Below are positions 6,525 through 16,216 of a stretch of DNA of 64,000 nucleotides, in pieces (within the stretch, counting starts at the first letter, position 1; the number at the start of each line of letters is the position of its first letter). The notes below the pieces were generated by a model, which was given only the letters and a program-made list of their open reading frames with translations, did not search any database and was not told the origin of the DNA. Made by a program: the position numbers and the translations under genes. This DNA is from AC-37 sp036389295 (GTDB taxonomy: Bacteria > Actinomycetota > Thermoleophilia > Solirubrobacterales > Thermoleophilaceae), in NCBI GenBank assembly GCA_036389295.1, contig DASVQB010000008.1, forward strand, positions 1 through 64,000, written 5' to 3'.

Positions 6525-9401
6525 CTAGGGCCAGGCGGTCCGCTGCGGGCTGGTGACCGAGCGGAAGTCGAGCGTCACCCCGGAGCCGGTCGCCGGATTG
6601 CCGATCGTCACGAGCCCGGTGTGACCGACGCTGTTCACGATCGTCCCGTCGGCCAGCGGCCAGGAGAGCGGGTCCTTGGGAAGGCCGTCGACCTCGGGCA
6701 GCCCGGTCGAGCGGATCGGGTTGTCCTCCCGCACGTCGAAGACGATCTCGTTCCCGTCCCACGCCCGGTAGCGGTTGACGCGCCGCGGCCCGAACGTCCG
6801 GCCGCCGTTCTGCTGCCCGACGCGGTCGGCGAACTCGGCCAGGCTCACGCCCGCGAGCTTGCGCATCGGCACCGCCTCGACGAAGCCGAACTTGCCGCCG
6901 GCTCCGAAGACCGCCGCGTAGAACCCGCGGTTCTCGACGCCCCTGCACTGCTCGGTCATGAAGTCCACGAACGTGGCGTCGCCGCTGCGGAACCAGCAGC
7001 CCTGCCGGTCCGCCGGCGTGTAGTCGGCCGGGACGATCGGCTTCATCCCGCACGCGAAGCCGGGGGCGACGCACAGGCCCGGCCGGCCCTTCGACCCGTT
7101 GCTCGGGCGCGGGTTGTCGAACCGGATCATCCTCCTCACGTCGCGGAACCGGCCGGCGGGCATCAGGAAGGTCGGCGGCGTGATCCCGAGGTCGTCGCTC
7201 GAGCCGAACCCGGCCTTCGGGTACGCGTAGCCGCTCGGCGTGCCGCTCGCGGTGATCAGGAAGTCCGGCTCCGACGCGTAGACCTCCTCGGCGTAGTGGG
7301 AGAAGCGCTGGAAGAACGTCCGCTGCGAGCCGTGGACCATCAGGTCGAGCAGCGGCTTCGGCGGCTCGTAGCCGGTGGCGGCCGCCATCACCATCTCCTG
7401 CGCGGTGCCGTCAGGCAGCACGCCGAGCGCCGTCGGCGCGGTGTAGAGCTGGAACCGGCCGGCGATCGGGTCGGCGTGCTGGCCGAGCGTGTCGTTCTGC
7501 CGGTGCTCGGCCTTGCGCCGGTACGGCGGGTTGCGGCGGCCGTCGAGCGTCGAGACGGCCACCTTCGCGGAGACGTAGTCGAGGACCATCCGCGCCGCCT
7601 CCCTGACGTAGGGGTTCTCGGCGTAGTCGTAGAGGTTCTGGATCCCCGCGAACGTGTAGCGCTGGTACGGCCGCGAGTTGTACTCGACGAAGTCGTTCTT
7701 CAGGAACGACTGGAGCATCCTGAGCACGTACTGGTCCATGGTCGGCCCGGTCGTGGTCGACTCGCGGTTGCGCCCGTTGTCGAACTTGCGCAGCCCGGTC
7801 GACCGGTGGAGCAGCTGGTTCGTGAGGTAGCGCGACGACTCGATCAGCATCCGGTGGTTCTCGGTCTCCGGGATCCTGAGCACGCCGCAGATCCGGTCGT
7901 CGGAAGGGTCGTGCGGGCCGCGCTTGTTCAGCAGGTGCAGGATCCGGTAGCGGACGTCCGGGGCGAGCAGCTGCGGGTAGCGGTAGATCAGCGTGACGTA
8001 GCCCTTGAGCGCGGTGTCGTACTCGCCCTCGCGCTTGCACGGGAAGCCGGTCTCGGTCCCGGCGTTGCTCTCGACCTCCTGGTGGCGGATCGCGTCGCTC
8101 ACCTCGGCCGCGAGGTCGAACCGGCTGGCGGGGCAGCGCCGGAACCAGCCGTCGCCGCGGGGGTCGTCGCGCGCCACGAAGAGCTTCGCGATCGCCGTGT
8201 ACATGAATCGGTCCTCGTCGTCGCGGACGCGCCCCAGGCGGTGCCCGCAGGCCACCACGCGCGCGGCCTTCGCGGCGCGGTCGCTCTTGCGGGCGAGGGC
8301 GTCGTCGCCCGTCAGCGGCGTCGGGAAGGCGTCGAAGTCGAGGTTGCCCGGCGGCGGCAGCGGCGCCGGGGGCGGGAACCCGACCGTCACGCGGGCCGGG
8401 ACCGTCCACTTCTGGGGGCACCGCGTCCTGCGCGGGAACCGCCTGTTGCAGCCCTCGACGATCACGCTGTAGCTCCCGGCGCCGACCGAGCTCTCGAGAC
8501 GGCCATCGATCCCCCCGTCGCGATCCGCCTGGCTGTCCTGGTAGCCGCCGCCCGAGAACCGCACCTGGAAGAGGCCGTAGTCGTACGGGGTGGTCGGCCC
8601 CCACTCGGTCACGACCTTCCGCTCGCCGGACTGGTAGACGGCGACGGTCATGCCCTCGCCCTGACCCGGAGAGTGCACGATCTCGCCGTTCTGGAACGGG
8701 ACGACGGTCCCGCCGGCGCGCGGCTGCTCGGGCCCGGTGGGGCAGCCCATCGGCCCGGCGCCGCCGCCGGTCCGCGCCCAGCGGTCGCCGATGAAGCCGG
8801 TCGGACGCTGTACGTCGCCGCAGTTCTCGTACGCGGGCACCGGGGGCAGGTCGTACTGCGCGCTGACCGGGACGGTCCACTTCTGCCGGCAGCGCGTGCG
8901 GCCGAGCGAGCGCTTGGTGCAGCCCTCGAGGATCACCGTGTAGCGGCCGGGCAGCGGCGACTCGATCGCGTAGAACCCGCGCGTGCTGCCGACGTAGCGA
9001 TCGACTTCCGCCTGGCCGACGTTCTTCCCGTCGCGGTCCCAGCGGATCTGGAACTTGTCGTAGCTGAACGGGTTCGTGTCGCCCCAGTTGACGATCAGGT
9101 CGTCCTGCTGCTGGTAGGTCGCGACGACCATCCGCTCGCCCTGGTCGGGCGAGGTCGCTACCTCGCCGTGCTCGAACGGCATCCGCGTGCCGTTGCGCCC
9201 GGGGACCGGGTCCTCCGGCCCGGTCGGGCAGCCGAGCGGACCGAACTGGCCGTCGAGCTGCTTCCACCGCTCGAGGATCAGGCCCGTCGGCTCGGTCGCG
9301 CAGCGCGTGCCGTCGGAGGTGCCGGTCTGGCCGCTCGCGCCGCCGGCGAGCAGGACGACGCAGGTGCAGGCGGCGGCGATCGTGTGGGCGACTCGTGTCA
9401 T
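6525..9401 (-). CDS. Secreted LGFP-repeat protein with large uncharacterised C-terminal region
   Basis: A 958-residue exported protein (signal peptide about residues 1-24, ending near GGASGQ). Two tandem modules of about 150 residues follow. Each begins with an LGFP-type repeat (GQFGPLGCPTGPE and GAGPMGCPTGPE, followed by PFEHGE or PFQNGE) and ends in a CxxxxxRTRCxQKWTVP motif. LGFP repeats are known from actinobacterial envelope proteins. Residues from about 350 to the end have no family I recognise; they are rich in Tyr, Arg and Asp, contain helical stretches (MDQYVLRMLQSFLKNDF) and could be a catalytic or toroidal domain, but I see no diagnostic motif. Its neighbour is a secreted subtilisin on the same strand. 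Confidence 0.75.
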   Translation of the reverse strand: MTRVAHTIAAACTCVVLLAGGASGQTGTSDGTRCATEPTGLILERWKQLDGQFGPLGCPTGPEDPVPGRNGTRMPFEHGEVATSPDQGERMVVATYQQQDDLIVNWGDTNPFSYDKFQIRWDRDGKNVGQAEVDRYVGSTRGFYAIESPLPGRYTVILEGCTKRSLGRTRCRQKWTVPVSAQYDLPPVPAYENCGDVQRPTGFIGDRWARTGGGAGPMGCPTGPEQPRAGGTVVPFQNGEIVHSPGQGEGMTVAVYQSGERKVVTEWGPTTPYDYGLFQVRFSGGGYQDSQADRDGGIDGRLESSVGAGSYSVIVEGCNRRFPRRTRCPQKWTVPARVTVGFPPPAPLPPPGNLDFDAFPTPLTGDDALARKSDRAAKAARVVACGHRLGRVRDDEDRFMYTAIAKLFVARDDPRGDGWFRRCPASRFDLAAEVSDAIRHQEVESNAGTETGFPCKREGEYDTALKGYVTLIYRYPQLLAPDVRYRILHLLNKRGPHDPSDDRICGVLRIPETENHRMLIESSRYLTNQLLHRSTGLRKFDNGRNRESTTTGPTMDQYVLRMLQSFLKNDFVEYNSRPYQRYTFAGIQNLYDYAENPYVREAARMVLDYVSAKVAVSTLDGRRNPPYRRKAEHRQNDTLGQHADPIAGRFQLYTAPTALGVLPDGTAQEMVMAAATGYEPPKPLLDLMVHGSQRTFFQRFSHYAEEVYASEPDFLITASGTPSGYAYPKAGFGSSDDLGITPPTFLMPAGRFRDVRRMIRFDNPRPSNGSKGRPGLCVAPGFACGMKPIVPADYTPADRQGCWFRSGDATFVDFMTEQCRGVENRGFYAAVFGAGGKFGFVEAVPMRKLAGVSLAEFADRVGQQNGGRTFGPRRVNRYRAWDGNEIVFDVREDNPIRSTGLPEVDGLPKDPLSWPLADGTIVNSVGHTGLVTIGNPATGSGVTLDFRSVTSPQRTAWP

Positions 9402-9604
9402 GCGCGGAAGGCTGCCCGCCGGACGCGCTTACCGCATCCGTGCCAGCACGGGACATTCGCCCCAGGCCACTTGACCCCGGGGCGGCGATGTGGGACTGTC
9501 CTCCGTGCGGGGCGGCCCGCGGTCCAACCAAACACCCGCCGACTGAGAGGGCGGGACTCACGAGCGTGGAGCCGCCCCTTCGCCTTGTCCGCGCCGGTGC
9601 GGGC
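9402..9604. other. Intergenic region between two secreted-protein genes
   Basis: About 200 bases containing no gene that I can support. It must hold the promoter of the LGFP-repeat gene (reading leftwards) and the 3' end of the subtilisin gene. No convincing hairpin or operator was found. Confidence 0.5.
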
Positions 9605-10900
9605 CTACCGCCTGAACGTCAGCTTCACGACCCGGGTCGCCGATCCGGGCATCGCGATCTCGGCGTTGGCCGAGAGGCTCTTCCTCACCCTCTCGAGCCG
9701 CCGCCTGCCGGCCTTCGTCACGCGCGCGATGACCGTCGCCGTCCGCCCGGCCCTCGTCTTGGCCGAGCCGTAGGCGAGCGTGGTCGAGCCGGCCACGATC
9801 CGGGCGGTGCAGCGGCCCGACCTCGCCGGCCGGCAGCGGACGTTCACGCCGTGCTTCAGCACCGTCTTGATGCGGTGGGAGCGGCGGATCGAGGTCGACC
9901 CCTTGGCGCCCCCGCCCCCGCCGCCGGGAGGCGGGGCGAGCCCGGCCACCGCGGCGCGGGCGTTCACGACGCCGGAGCCGTACTGGTCGTCCTGGCCCGG
10001 CGGCCCGGCGTCGGTCGCCGTCGAGAGGATCCGGTCGACGACCGCCTGGCCGCGCAGCCCGAGCGAGACCAGCAGGGCCGCCACCCCCGCCACGTGCGGC
10101 GTGGCCTGCGAGGTGCCGGCCACGTACTCGTAGCGGCCGTCGTTCCAGGTCGAGAGGACGTCCTCGTCGCCGATCCCGAGGCCCGAGCCGCCGGGGCCCA
10201 TCACGCCCCGCCCGCCGGGGAAGCTCGAGAAGAAGCTGCGGATGCCGCGGCGGTCGACGGCGCCCACGCACAGGAGCCGCCCCTCGACGGCCGGCTGCTC
10301 GCAGACGGGCACCGAGTTGTTCCCCGCCGCGGCGACGATCACCACGCCGGCGGCGGCGGCGCGGCCGAGCGCGGCGTTCAGCTCGGGCGTGCCGCCGGCC
10401 CCGAACAGCGGCACGTCGCCGCCGAGGCTCATGTTGATCACCTGGGCGCCGTGGGCGACCGCGTAGTCGACCGCCTCGGCCACGTCGCCCGCGTCCCCGC
10501 TGCCCTCGTCGTCCAGCACGCGCAGCGGGAGCACGGCGGCGGCGGGAGCGACGCTGTCGACCCCCACCCCGTTGCCGGCGTTCGCCGCGACGATGCCGGT
10601 CACGTGCGTGCCGTGGCCGTTGCCGTCCTGGGGCGTCGAGTCGTTCTGCACGAAGTCGCGGCCGGGCAGCAGCCGGCCCTGGAGGTCCGGGTGGCCCGCG
10701 AGCACGCCCGAGTCGATCACCGCCACCACGGCGCCCGCGCCGGTCGCGGTGGCGTGGGCGGCGTCGGCCTCGACCACGTCGAGCCCCCACTGGCTGCCGC
10801 GCAGCGGGTCCGGCGCGGCGGCGGCGGGCGCGGCGCAGGCGAGCAGCGCGAGCGCGGTGGCGAGGGCTGGGCGGGGCTGCGGCATCGGGAGTCCGAACAC
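9605..10900 (-). CDS. Secreted subtilisin-family serine protease (S8)
   Basis: A 431-residue S8 peptidase. A signal peptide (about residues 1-29, ALALLACAAPAAAAP) precedes the catalytic domain with all parts of the active site: Asp63 in VIDSG, His96 in GHGTHV, the oxyanion Asn194 in AAGNN and Ser264 in AGTSQATPHVAG. A Pro/Gly linker (PPPGGGGGG) leads to a basic beta-rich C-terminal domain of about 100 residues that may attach to the cell surface (inference). GTG 10900 lies 12 nt after a TACCGT hexamer (complement of 10913-10918); ATG 10885 is an alternative start, and neither has a good Shine-Dalgarno. Substrate unknown; no inhibitor or prodomain is obvious. Confidence 0.88.
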   Translation of the reverse strand: MFGLPMPQPRPALATALALLACAAPAAAAPDPLRGSQWGLDVVEADAAHATATGAGAVVAVIDSGVLAGHPDLQGRLLPGRDFVQNDSTPQDGNGHGTHVTGIVAANAGNGVGVDSVAPAAAVLPLRVLDDEGSGDAGDVAEAVDYAVAHGAQVINMSLGGDVPLFGAGGTPELNAALGRAAAAGVVIVAAAGNNSVPVCEQPAVEGRLLCVGAVDRRGIRSFFSSFPGGRGVMGPGGSGLGIGDEDVLSTWNDGRYEYVAGTSQATPHVAGVAALLVSLGLRGQAVVDRILSTATDAGPPGQDDQYGSGVVNARAAVAGLAPPPGGGGGGAKGSTSIRRSHRIKTVLKHGVNVRCRPARSGRCTARIVAGSTTLAYGSAKTRAGRTATVIARVTKAGRRRLERVRKSLSANAEIAMPGSATRVVKLTFRR

Positions 10901-10994
10901 GGTCCACCGGCGACGGTAGCGCGATGATCGATCTCGTCCGCCACCCGGTTCGTGCCAGAGCGGAGCGAGCCCGCGCGCGGTTCGCGCAGCTCGA

Positions 10995-13900
10995 CTAGTC
11001 AGCGCGGTAGCCGAGCAGCCCCGTGTAGGCGCGGAGCCGCTCGGCGACGGCGGCGGCGGACTCCTGGATCGCGTCTGCGGCGCGCTCGAGATGCCGCTTC
11101 GAGACCGGACCGGCCTGGAGGTCCTCCTTCCCGTCCAGCTCGGCGCTGAGGACGATCAGGTCCTGCCAGTCCGGGATGCGATCGCTCCACTCGCCCGCCT
11201 CGCTCGGCGGCAGGTCGAGGCCCAGCGGCGCGAACAGCGCGAGCCGATCGACTGCGTCGCCGATCGCCCACTGCTCGCGAATCGAGACGTTCAACACGTG
11301 CAGGCGCTCGACCGTTCCGGCGATGCTGTCGCCGTTCGATTTCGCACCGGAGCTGAGCAGGATCTCGTCACGACGCTCCGCTACGACATCGTCGAGAGCG
11401 TCGAGGTCGTCGCCGGAGACGTCGGGGAGCCTGACGAGGGGACGCAGGCCGACCATGTGCCTGTAGATGGCCCCGACCGGCTCGCCCCGCTGCAGCGACG
11501 CCCTGACGAGGTGCAGTGCGGAGACCTCGGCCTCGATCCAGGGATCCTCGCCGTCCAGGTCCCTAGAGAGGAGGATCAGGTCGGCGGCCGTCGGCGTCCA
11601 GCCGCGCAGGGCTTCCACGACAGAGGACGGAAACGCCAGCGAGAACCGCGTCGACGCGCGGACCTCGTCCGCGAGGGAGTCGAACGACCGGCCCAGGCTT
11701 CCAGCAGCTCCCGCGAGGTCGATGGCGGAAATGCCGCGACCGAGCGCCTCGCCGATGTCGACCAGCTCCTCCAGAAGCCTCACGAGCATCGGCGCGTCGT
11801 CCTCCCGATCGACGTCGTCCCCCTCCGACTCGAGCGTCAGTTCGAGAACGTCCGCATAGCGCATGATCCGCGCGACTGCCTCGGGTTCGGACTCGTGCAG
11901 CTCCCTCGCGACGTGTTCGACGTGGCTTGCCGACACGCGACCCTGCAGCCATGGGGACTGGCCGTCGAGGTCCTTGGAGATAGCACGCAGGTCATCTCTG
12001 TCGATCGCGGCACGTCGGGCCGCCTCGACTTCCGCCTCGCTGAGCCCTGCCGCCCAGGCGCACAGTTCGAACAGTGCCTCACCATCGCCGTCCCGGATGT
12101 CCATCTCGATGTCTTTCATCGCCGCCGCAAGCCCCTGCCATACGAAGCCGACACCCAGACTCGGGATCCTGCGAAGCGCTTGGAGCTGGTCGCGGCTGAG
12201 TGGGCGCTGCAACATGTCCCCGAGGTCACGCTCGAGCTCGCTCACCGAGAGCAGCCCGAGCGCGCCGTAGTCCTCGAGCGACCGCACGATCTCGTCAGGC
12301 GCCTGCAGCCTCCTTACCGCCGCACTCAGTATTGCCAGACGACGTTCCGGCGCGGAGGCGGCGGCCACGAGTCGGTCGACCAGAAGGGCATCGTCCGGAT
12401 CGGGGGGGACGAGATCCGGCACAGAGGGGTCGGGAGGAGGTGGCACTTCGACGCCGAGCCCGATCATCGGTCGCTGTCGCCGCGCGACCTCGCGAACCCC
12501 GATGCCGAATCGGTGAGACTCGAACAGGAGCGTCCCCTGGGGCGTGTGGACCATGCGAATCGACGGACCGGGCACCGGGATGGATGGCGGAGCGTCGAGG
12601 CCGAGATTCCGCATCCCGGCGAGCCGGAGCCGCCGCGCCCGGCTCGATTGCTCCTCCGGGCGGGCGAGCCAGTGATAGTGCAGGGGCTCGAGGACCGGGT
12701 CCCAGGCTGGCTTGGACGTCTTCGCGGCCTCGTGTCGCGCCGCGGACTCGCGCACCAGCCCGAGCGACCCGAGCGCGCGGAGCCGAGCGGCCCCTAATCG
12801 TTCCGGATCCTCGGTGGGGAGGCGCAAGCTCTGCCAGTCGTCGAACCCGGATCCGTCCCGCCAGTCCAGGAGCCGCTCATCCAACGGGAAGCATCCGAGC
12901 ATCCGGACCGAGATGCGAGCCGGCAACCCGGTATGGGAAGGCGCCTCAAGCTCGTAGCCGCGCTCAGCCAGCTCTTCCCAGACGCTTTGGCCGAGCGTCG
13001 GGTTGCCGATGGTGAGATGCCAGAGCCAGCGGTATCCGATCTCGGCGTCCCGTGGAAAGCTCTGCACCCCCTCGCGCACAGCGCGTTGCACCCATTCCTC
13101 GTCCCACGACTCCATGGTCGTTCGATCGACGGAGAGCGTGGGCTGGTGGGGACCCCTCAGATCGACGACGTAGCCAGCGCGTTCCACCCCGGTTCGAAGG
13201 CCGTCGGCCAAGAGGCCACCGCCTCTTTCCACCAGCCACGTGTCGGGTCGAACGGGCACTATCTGGCGGTCGATCAAGTCGGGCACCTTCAGCCGACCGG
13301 CAATCCATTCCTCGCGCTTTCCCCCCTCTTCGCAGGTGACGTCGAACTCGGAGTACCGCAGCAGGTTGTGCAGGGTCTCGATGCAGGAGACCGTCCCGGC
13401 GTCGGCATCGGACTCGCTCTCCTCGGGAGCACGCAGGTACAGCCTCACGGTCGTACCCCCGCCATGCCCCTCGCGGGGAATCCGCCGGATCCGGAAGAGG
13501 CTGCCGCTCGACGAGATGTGGACGTCGAGCACCTCGGACGGCTCGAGGGATCGGCGGCTCACGCGTGCGGTTGCGATCTCGATCTCGTCGGCGAGCATGA
13601 AGTAGCTGAAGACGCCGATCCCGAACTGGCTGTTCGGCCACAGCTCGATGTCCGGGCGCTCCCGGCGCCACTTCGCCCGCTCCCAGAGGAACTCCGGGGT
13701 GTGCACGAAGCGCCGGCCCGCACGGCTGAACACCTGCTCCAGCTCGTACTTCCCCATGCCGACCCCGTTGTCCTCGCATTCGATGAAGGGACGGCCACCG
13801 GCCTCGCCCTGACGGAACTGGATCAGGCCCCTGTACTCGACGTTCCTGTACGCGGAGCGCGCCTTGCGATACCGGCACGCGTCGAGCGCGTTCTGGTACA

Positions 13901-15848
13901 GCTCGCGGATCGCGAGCGCCGGGTCGCCGTAGAGCCGCACGCCCATCAGCAGGTCCCGGATCTCGTTGTGGGCCAGCCGGAACGTCAGGAGCGGCGTCTC
14001 GTAGCGCTTGCCCCCGTCGTCGTTGTCGACCGGTTGAAGCCCCCTGCCGTCGATCCGATAGGGCAGGCCCGCGATCGGCTCCACGAGGTCCTCGGACGAC
14101 TCCTCGCGCAGGCGCTGTGCCTGGTCGAGCAGCTCCTCGATCCCGCCGAGCTGCTCCTGGAGCGCAAGGTGTATGGCCGGGTGCGGACAGGCCGCGTTGA
14201 GTGTGAGCGTCCGTCTTCCGGGGTCCAGCGACCAGAAGACCTGCCGGTCGAGGACCTCCATGAGGTCCTCCGGATGCAGGTCCTCTTGAGGATCCAGGTG
14301 ACTCGGCACGACGTCGCTGAGGAGGCGGGGGTCGACCGCCAGCTGCCCGGCGAGTGCGAGCAGCGCCGCTAGTGCCTTCGAGCGGAGCACGATCTGGCGG
14401 CCGTCGGTCCGGACGATCTTGTAGCTCGGCTCGAGCTCGGGCCGGTCGCTGTCGGACTCGCGCTGGAGCTCGTCCCTGCCGGCCGCGACGTGCATGGCGA
14501 GGGCCTGGAGCTGCCGGCCGGTCGTCTTGGCCTTGATCGGGACGTCGACCGTGCGACCGAGCCTCTCCGTCAGCGCGCCCAGCTTCGGATCCTCCCAGAG
14601 CTCCACGCGACGGAGGATCGCCCTGTGAATCAGCCACGACTTGACAGCGTGGCTCTCCTCGGACGGGAGGCGGCGGCGCTTCGCGTCGAGTCGGGGGAAT
14701 AGCTGACATGCGGCGTCGACTTGCTCGCGCACCTCGGACGAGGTGTCATCGCGGTCCCCGGGGAGGAAGTGCAGGATGCCCGTGGCGAACATCGCCTCGC
14801 GGACGAACGGCGCCGCCACGAGCATCGCGACCTCCGCTGGGTGGAGCTGGACCTCCGGTCCGAGCAGCAGCGTCGCGTTCTCGAGGCAGCGGATGGGGAA
14901 GTTGCGGTCGGACCAGGGGTCTGCCCGCGCCTCGAGCGCCGTGTCGCGAAGCCGCCATGCGGATCGGGCCGTGTCCGTCACCGCCCTGACGAGCTCGGGG
15001 TCCGGCTCCTCGGTCGACCTCTTCCACAGCGGGCTCTCCTCGACCGCGGCTGCCCACGGGTCGGGCGTTCCGGCGCAGATCTCGCGATCGAGGACGTCCG
15101 CGGAGACCGACGTCTCGTAGGAGCGGTTCACGCGCTGCTCGCGCCCAGGGAGGTAGTGGGCGACCAGCTCCTCGACCTGCCGCCCCGCCGCCTCGATCAC
15201 CCCGCGCACCGTTCGGGCGTCGGTGCCGGGGTGGAACGACTTGCAGAGAGCCTCGGCGAAGATGCTCGCGTTCAGCTCCTTCTCCCGGAAGTGGCAGTAG
15301 CCGTGGGGCTCGCAGCCGAACACGGTCACGAGCCTCGGATGATGCTTCTCTGCGAGGTGGGCGCCGTACGCAGGGGTAGCGACCGCCTTCCGGTCGCTCT
15401 TGACGTTCTCGCGGCAGGCGTCGACGAAGAGCACGACCAGCGACGCCTTCGAGCCCTGGAGCTTCGAGCGTAGGTCGGTGTTCACCAGGAGTTGGGTGTT
15501 GCTCTCGACGTGCATGCGCGAGTACGCACTCGCGGGGACGAGGTAGTCGTTGCCCTCCACGTGCAGCCCGTGGCCACTCAGGTAGATGACGACGGTGGCC
15601 CCCTCGGCCTCCGGCCTCGTGAGGAACGCGGTCAGGTGGCCGTCGATCTGGTCCGGGCCCAGGCCCTCCGTGCGGACGTCCACCTCGTAGCTAGACATCT
15701 CGAGGACCTCCTTCAGCCGCTCGAGGTCGAGTGGGACGGTCGGCAGGTCACCGAAGTCGTCCGAGGTGTACTTCTCGATCCCGATCAGGAGCGCCAGGCG
15801 GGGTCCATCCGCGCCATCCCCCGTTCCGGTGGCGACCGTACCGCGCAC
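10995..15848 (-). CDS. Caspase-like protease fused to an Hsp90-like ATPase (giant conflict-type protein)
   Basis: A 1617-residue protein. Residues 16-240 form a C14 caspase-like domain: LALLIGIEKY opens it, His93 lies in YLSGHG and Cys145 in LFVDACREN, so the catalytic dyad is intact. Residues 240-640 are uncharacterised. Residues about 640-860 form a GHKL/Hsp90-type ATPase: ELYQNALDAC (Glu649 and Asn653), CEDNGVGM (Asp693) and SQFGIGVFSYFMLAD, all matching Hsp90 ATP-site motifs. The remaining 750 residues are helical with loosely repeated DLxxLSxDLDGxxPW patterns. Caspase plus Hsp90-like architectures are known by comparative genomics in bacterial conflict systems. The GTG lies 7 nt after TAACGT (complement of 15856-15861) and is divergent from a zinc-ribbon gene. 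Target and trigger are unknown. Confidence 0.85.
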   Translation of the reverse strand: MRGTVATGTGDGADGPRLALLIGIEKYTSDDFGDLPTVPLDLERLKEVLEMSSYEVDVRTEGLGPDQIDGHLTAFLTRPEAEGATVVIYLSGHGLHVEGNDYLVPASAYSRMHVESNTQLLVNTDLRSKLQGSKASLVVLFVDACRENVKSDRKAVATPAYGAHLAEKHHPRLVTVFGCEPHGYCHFREKELNASIFAEALCKSFHPGTDARTVRGVIEAAGRQVEELVAHYLPGREQRVNRSYETSVSADVLDREICAGTPDPWAAAVEESPLWKRSTEEPDPELVRAVTDTARSAWRLRDTALEARADPWSDRNFPIRCLENATLLLGPEVQLHPAEVAMLVAAPFVREAMFATGILHFLPGDRDDTSSEVREQVDAACQLFPRLDAKRRRLPSEESHAVKSWLIHRAILRRVELWEDPKLGALTERLGRTVDVPIKAKTTGRQLQALAMHVAAGRDELQRESDSDRPELEPSYKIVRTDGRQIVLRSKALAALLALAGQLAVDPRLLSDVVPSHLDPQEDLHPEDLMEVLDRQVFWSLDPGRRTLTLNAACPHPAIHLALQEQLGGIEELLDQAQRLREESSEDLVEPIAGLPYRIDGRGLQPVDNDDGGKRYETPLLTFRLAHNEIRDLLMGVRLYGDPALAIRELYQNALDACRYRKARSAYRNVEYRGLIQFRQGEAGGRPFIECEDNGVGMGKYELEQVFSRAGRRFVHTPEFLWERAKWRRERPDIELWPNSQFGIGVFSYFMLADEIEIATARVSRRSLEPSEVLDVHISSSGSLFRIRRIPREGHGGGTTVRLYLRAPEESESDADAGTVSCIETLHNLLRYSEFDVTCEEGGKREEWIAGRLKVPDLIDRQIVPVRPDTWLVERGGGLLADGLRTGVERAGYVVDLRGPHQPTLSVDRTTMESWDEEWVQRAVREGVQSFPRDAEIGYRWLWHLTIGNPTLGQSVWEELAERGYELEAPSHTGLPARISVRMLGCFPLDERLLDWRDGSGFDDWQSLRLPTEDPERLGAARLRALGSLGLVRESAARHEAAKTSKPAWDPVLEPLHYHWLARPEEQSSRARRLRLAGMRNLGLDAPPSIPVPGPSIRMVHTPQGTLLFESHRFGIGVREVARRQRPMIGLGVEVPPPPDPSVPDLVPPDPDDALLVDRLVAAASAPERRLAILSAAVRRLQAPDEIVRSLEDYGALGLLSVSELERDLGDMLQRPLSRDQLQALRRIPSLGVGFVWQGLAAAMKDIEMDIRDGDGEALFELCAWAAGLSEAEVEAARRAAIDRDDLRAISKDLDGQSPWLQGRVSASHVEHVARELHESEPEAVARIMRYADVLELTLESEGDDVDREDDAPMLVRLLEELVDIGEALGRGISAIDLAGAAGSLGRSFDSLADEVRASTRFSLAFPSSVVEALRGWTPTAADLILLSRDLDGEDPWIEAEVSALHLVRASLQRGEPVGAIYRHMVGLRPLVRLPDVSGDDLDALDDVVAERRDEILLSSGAKSNGDSIAGTVERLHVLNVSIREQWAIGDAVDRLALFAPLGLDLPPSEAGEWSDRIPDWQDLIVLSAELDGKEDLQAGPVSKRHLERAADAIQESAAAVAERLRAYTGLLGYRAD

Positions 15849-15926
15849 GCAGGCTACGTTAACCGCTCAACGTGCCGCTTGCCGGTAACGGTTCGTTGAG
15901 CTGAGATCCGTCATCATGGCTTCTCG
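15849..15926. promoter_or_regulatory. Divergent promoter region of the caspase-Hsp90 locus
   Basis: A 78-bp gap between the caspase-Hsp90 start and the zinc-ribbon gene. Putative -10 hexamers are TAACGT (minus, complement of 15856-15861) and CATCAT (plus, 15912-15917). Between them a 7-base inverted repeat, CTCAACG at 15866-15872 and CGTTGAG at 15894-15900, could be an operator controlling both directions. Confidence 0.5.
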
Positions 15927-16214
15927 GTGGAAGGTCTCGAGTACCGTGAGGAGAGTCCCGACGGCTGGGCGCAGCAGGCATTCGAGACCTGGAGTCAGGA
16001 GACGACCGGCAGCACGTTCCGCATGTGGGGTCCGTGCCCCACCTGCGGGCACGAGACCGAGATCGTGGTCGAGGAGTTCCGGTCCGCCATGGCCGGCGGC
16101 GGCACCGTCGACCTCGTCGTGGTCTGCGAATGCGGTCAGCCGCATCCCGCGCGGCCCGACGGCAAGCAGGGCTGCGGGCGCGGTGCGCGCTTCGACCTGC
16201 ACCTCGACGGCTGA
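15927..16214 (+). CDS. Small zinc-ribbon protein next to caspase-Hsp90 gene
   Basis: A 95-residue soluble protein. A CPTCGH pair at about residues 37-42 and later CECGQPHP plus GCGRG give Cys/His ligands for one or two zinc sites. The sequence between them is a beta-rich segment (TVDLVVVCECG). The GTG start at 15927 lies 9 nt after CATCAT, in line with leaderless starts nearby. It is divergent from the caspase-Hsp90 gene and only 2 bases ahead of a membrane protein gene. The three genes therefore look like one locus and this protein may be an adaptor or sensor, which is inference from position only. No family name is assigned. Confidence 0.7.
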   Translation: MEGLEYREESPDGWAQQAFETWSQETTGSTFRMWGPCPTCGHETEIVVEEFRSAMAGGGTVDLVVVCECGQPHPARPDGKQGCGRGARFDLHLDG

Positions 16215-16216
16215 CG

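Noticed and set aside
5013..9773. Very long open frame of about 1,590 codons on the plus strand
   Set aside because: It is antisense to amt and the LGFP gene. Its product is rich in Arg, Glu, Asp and Val without domains, as expected for the complement of high-GC3 genes.
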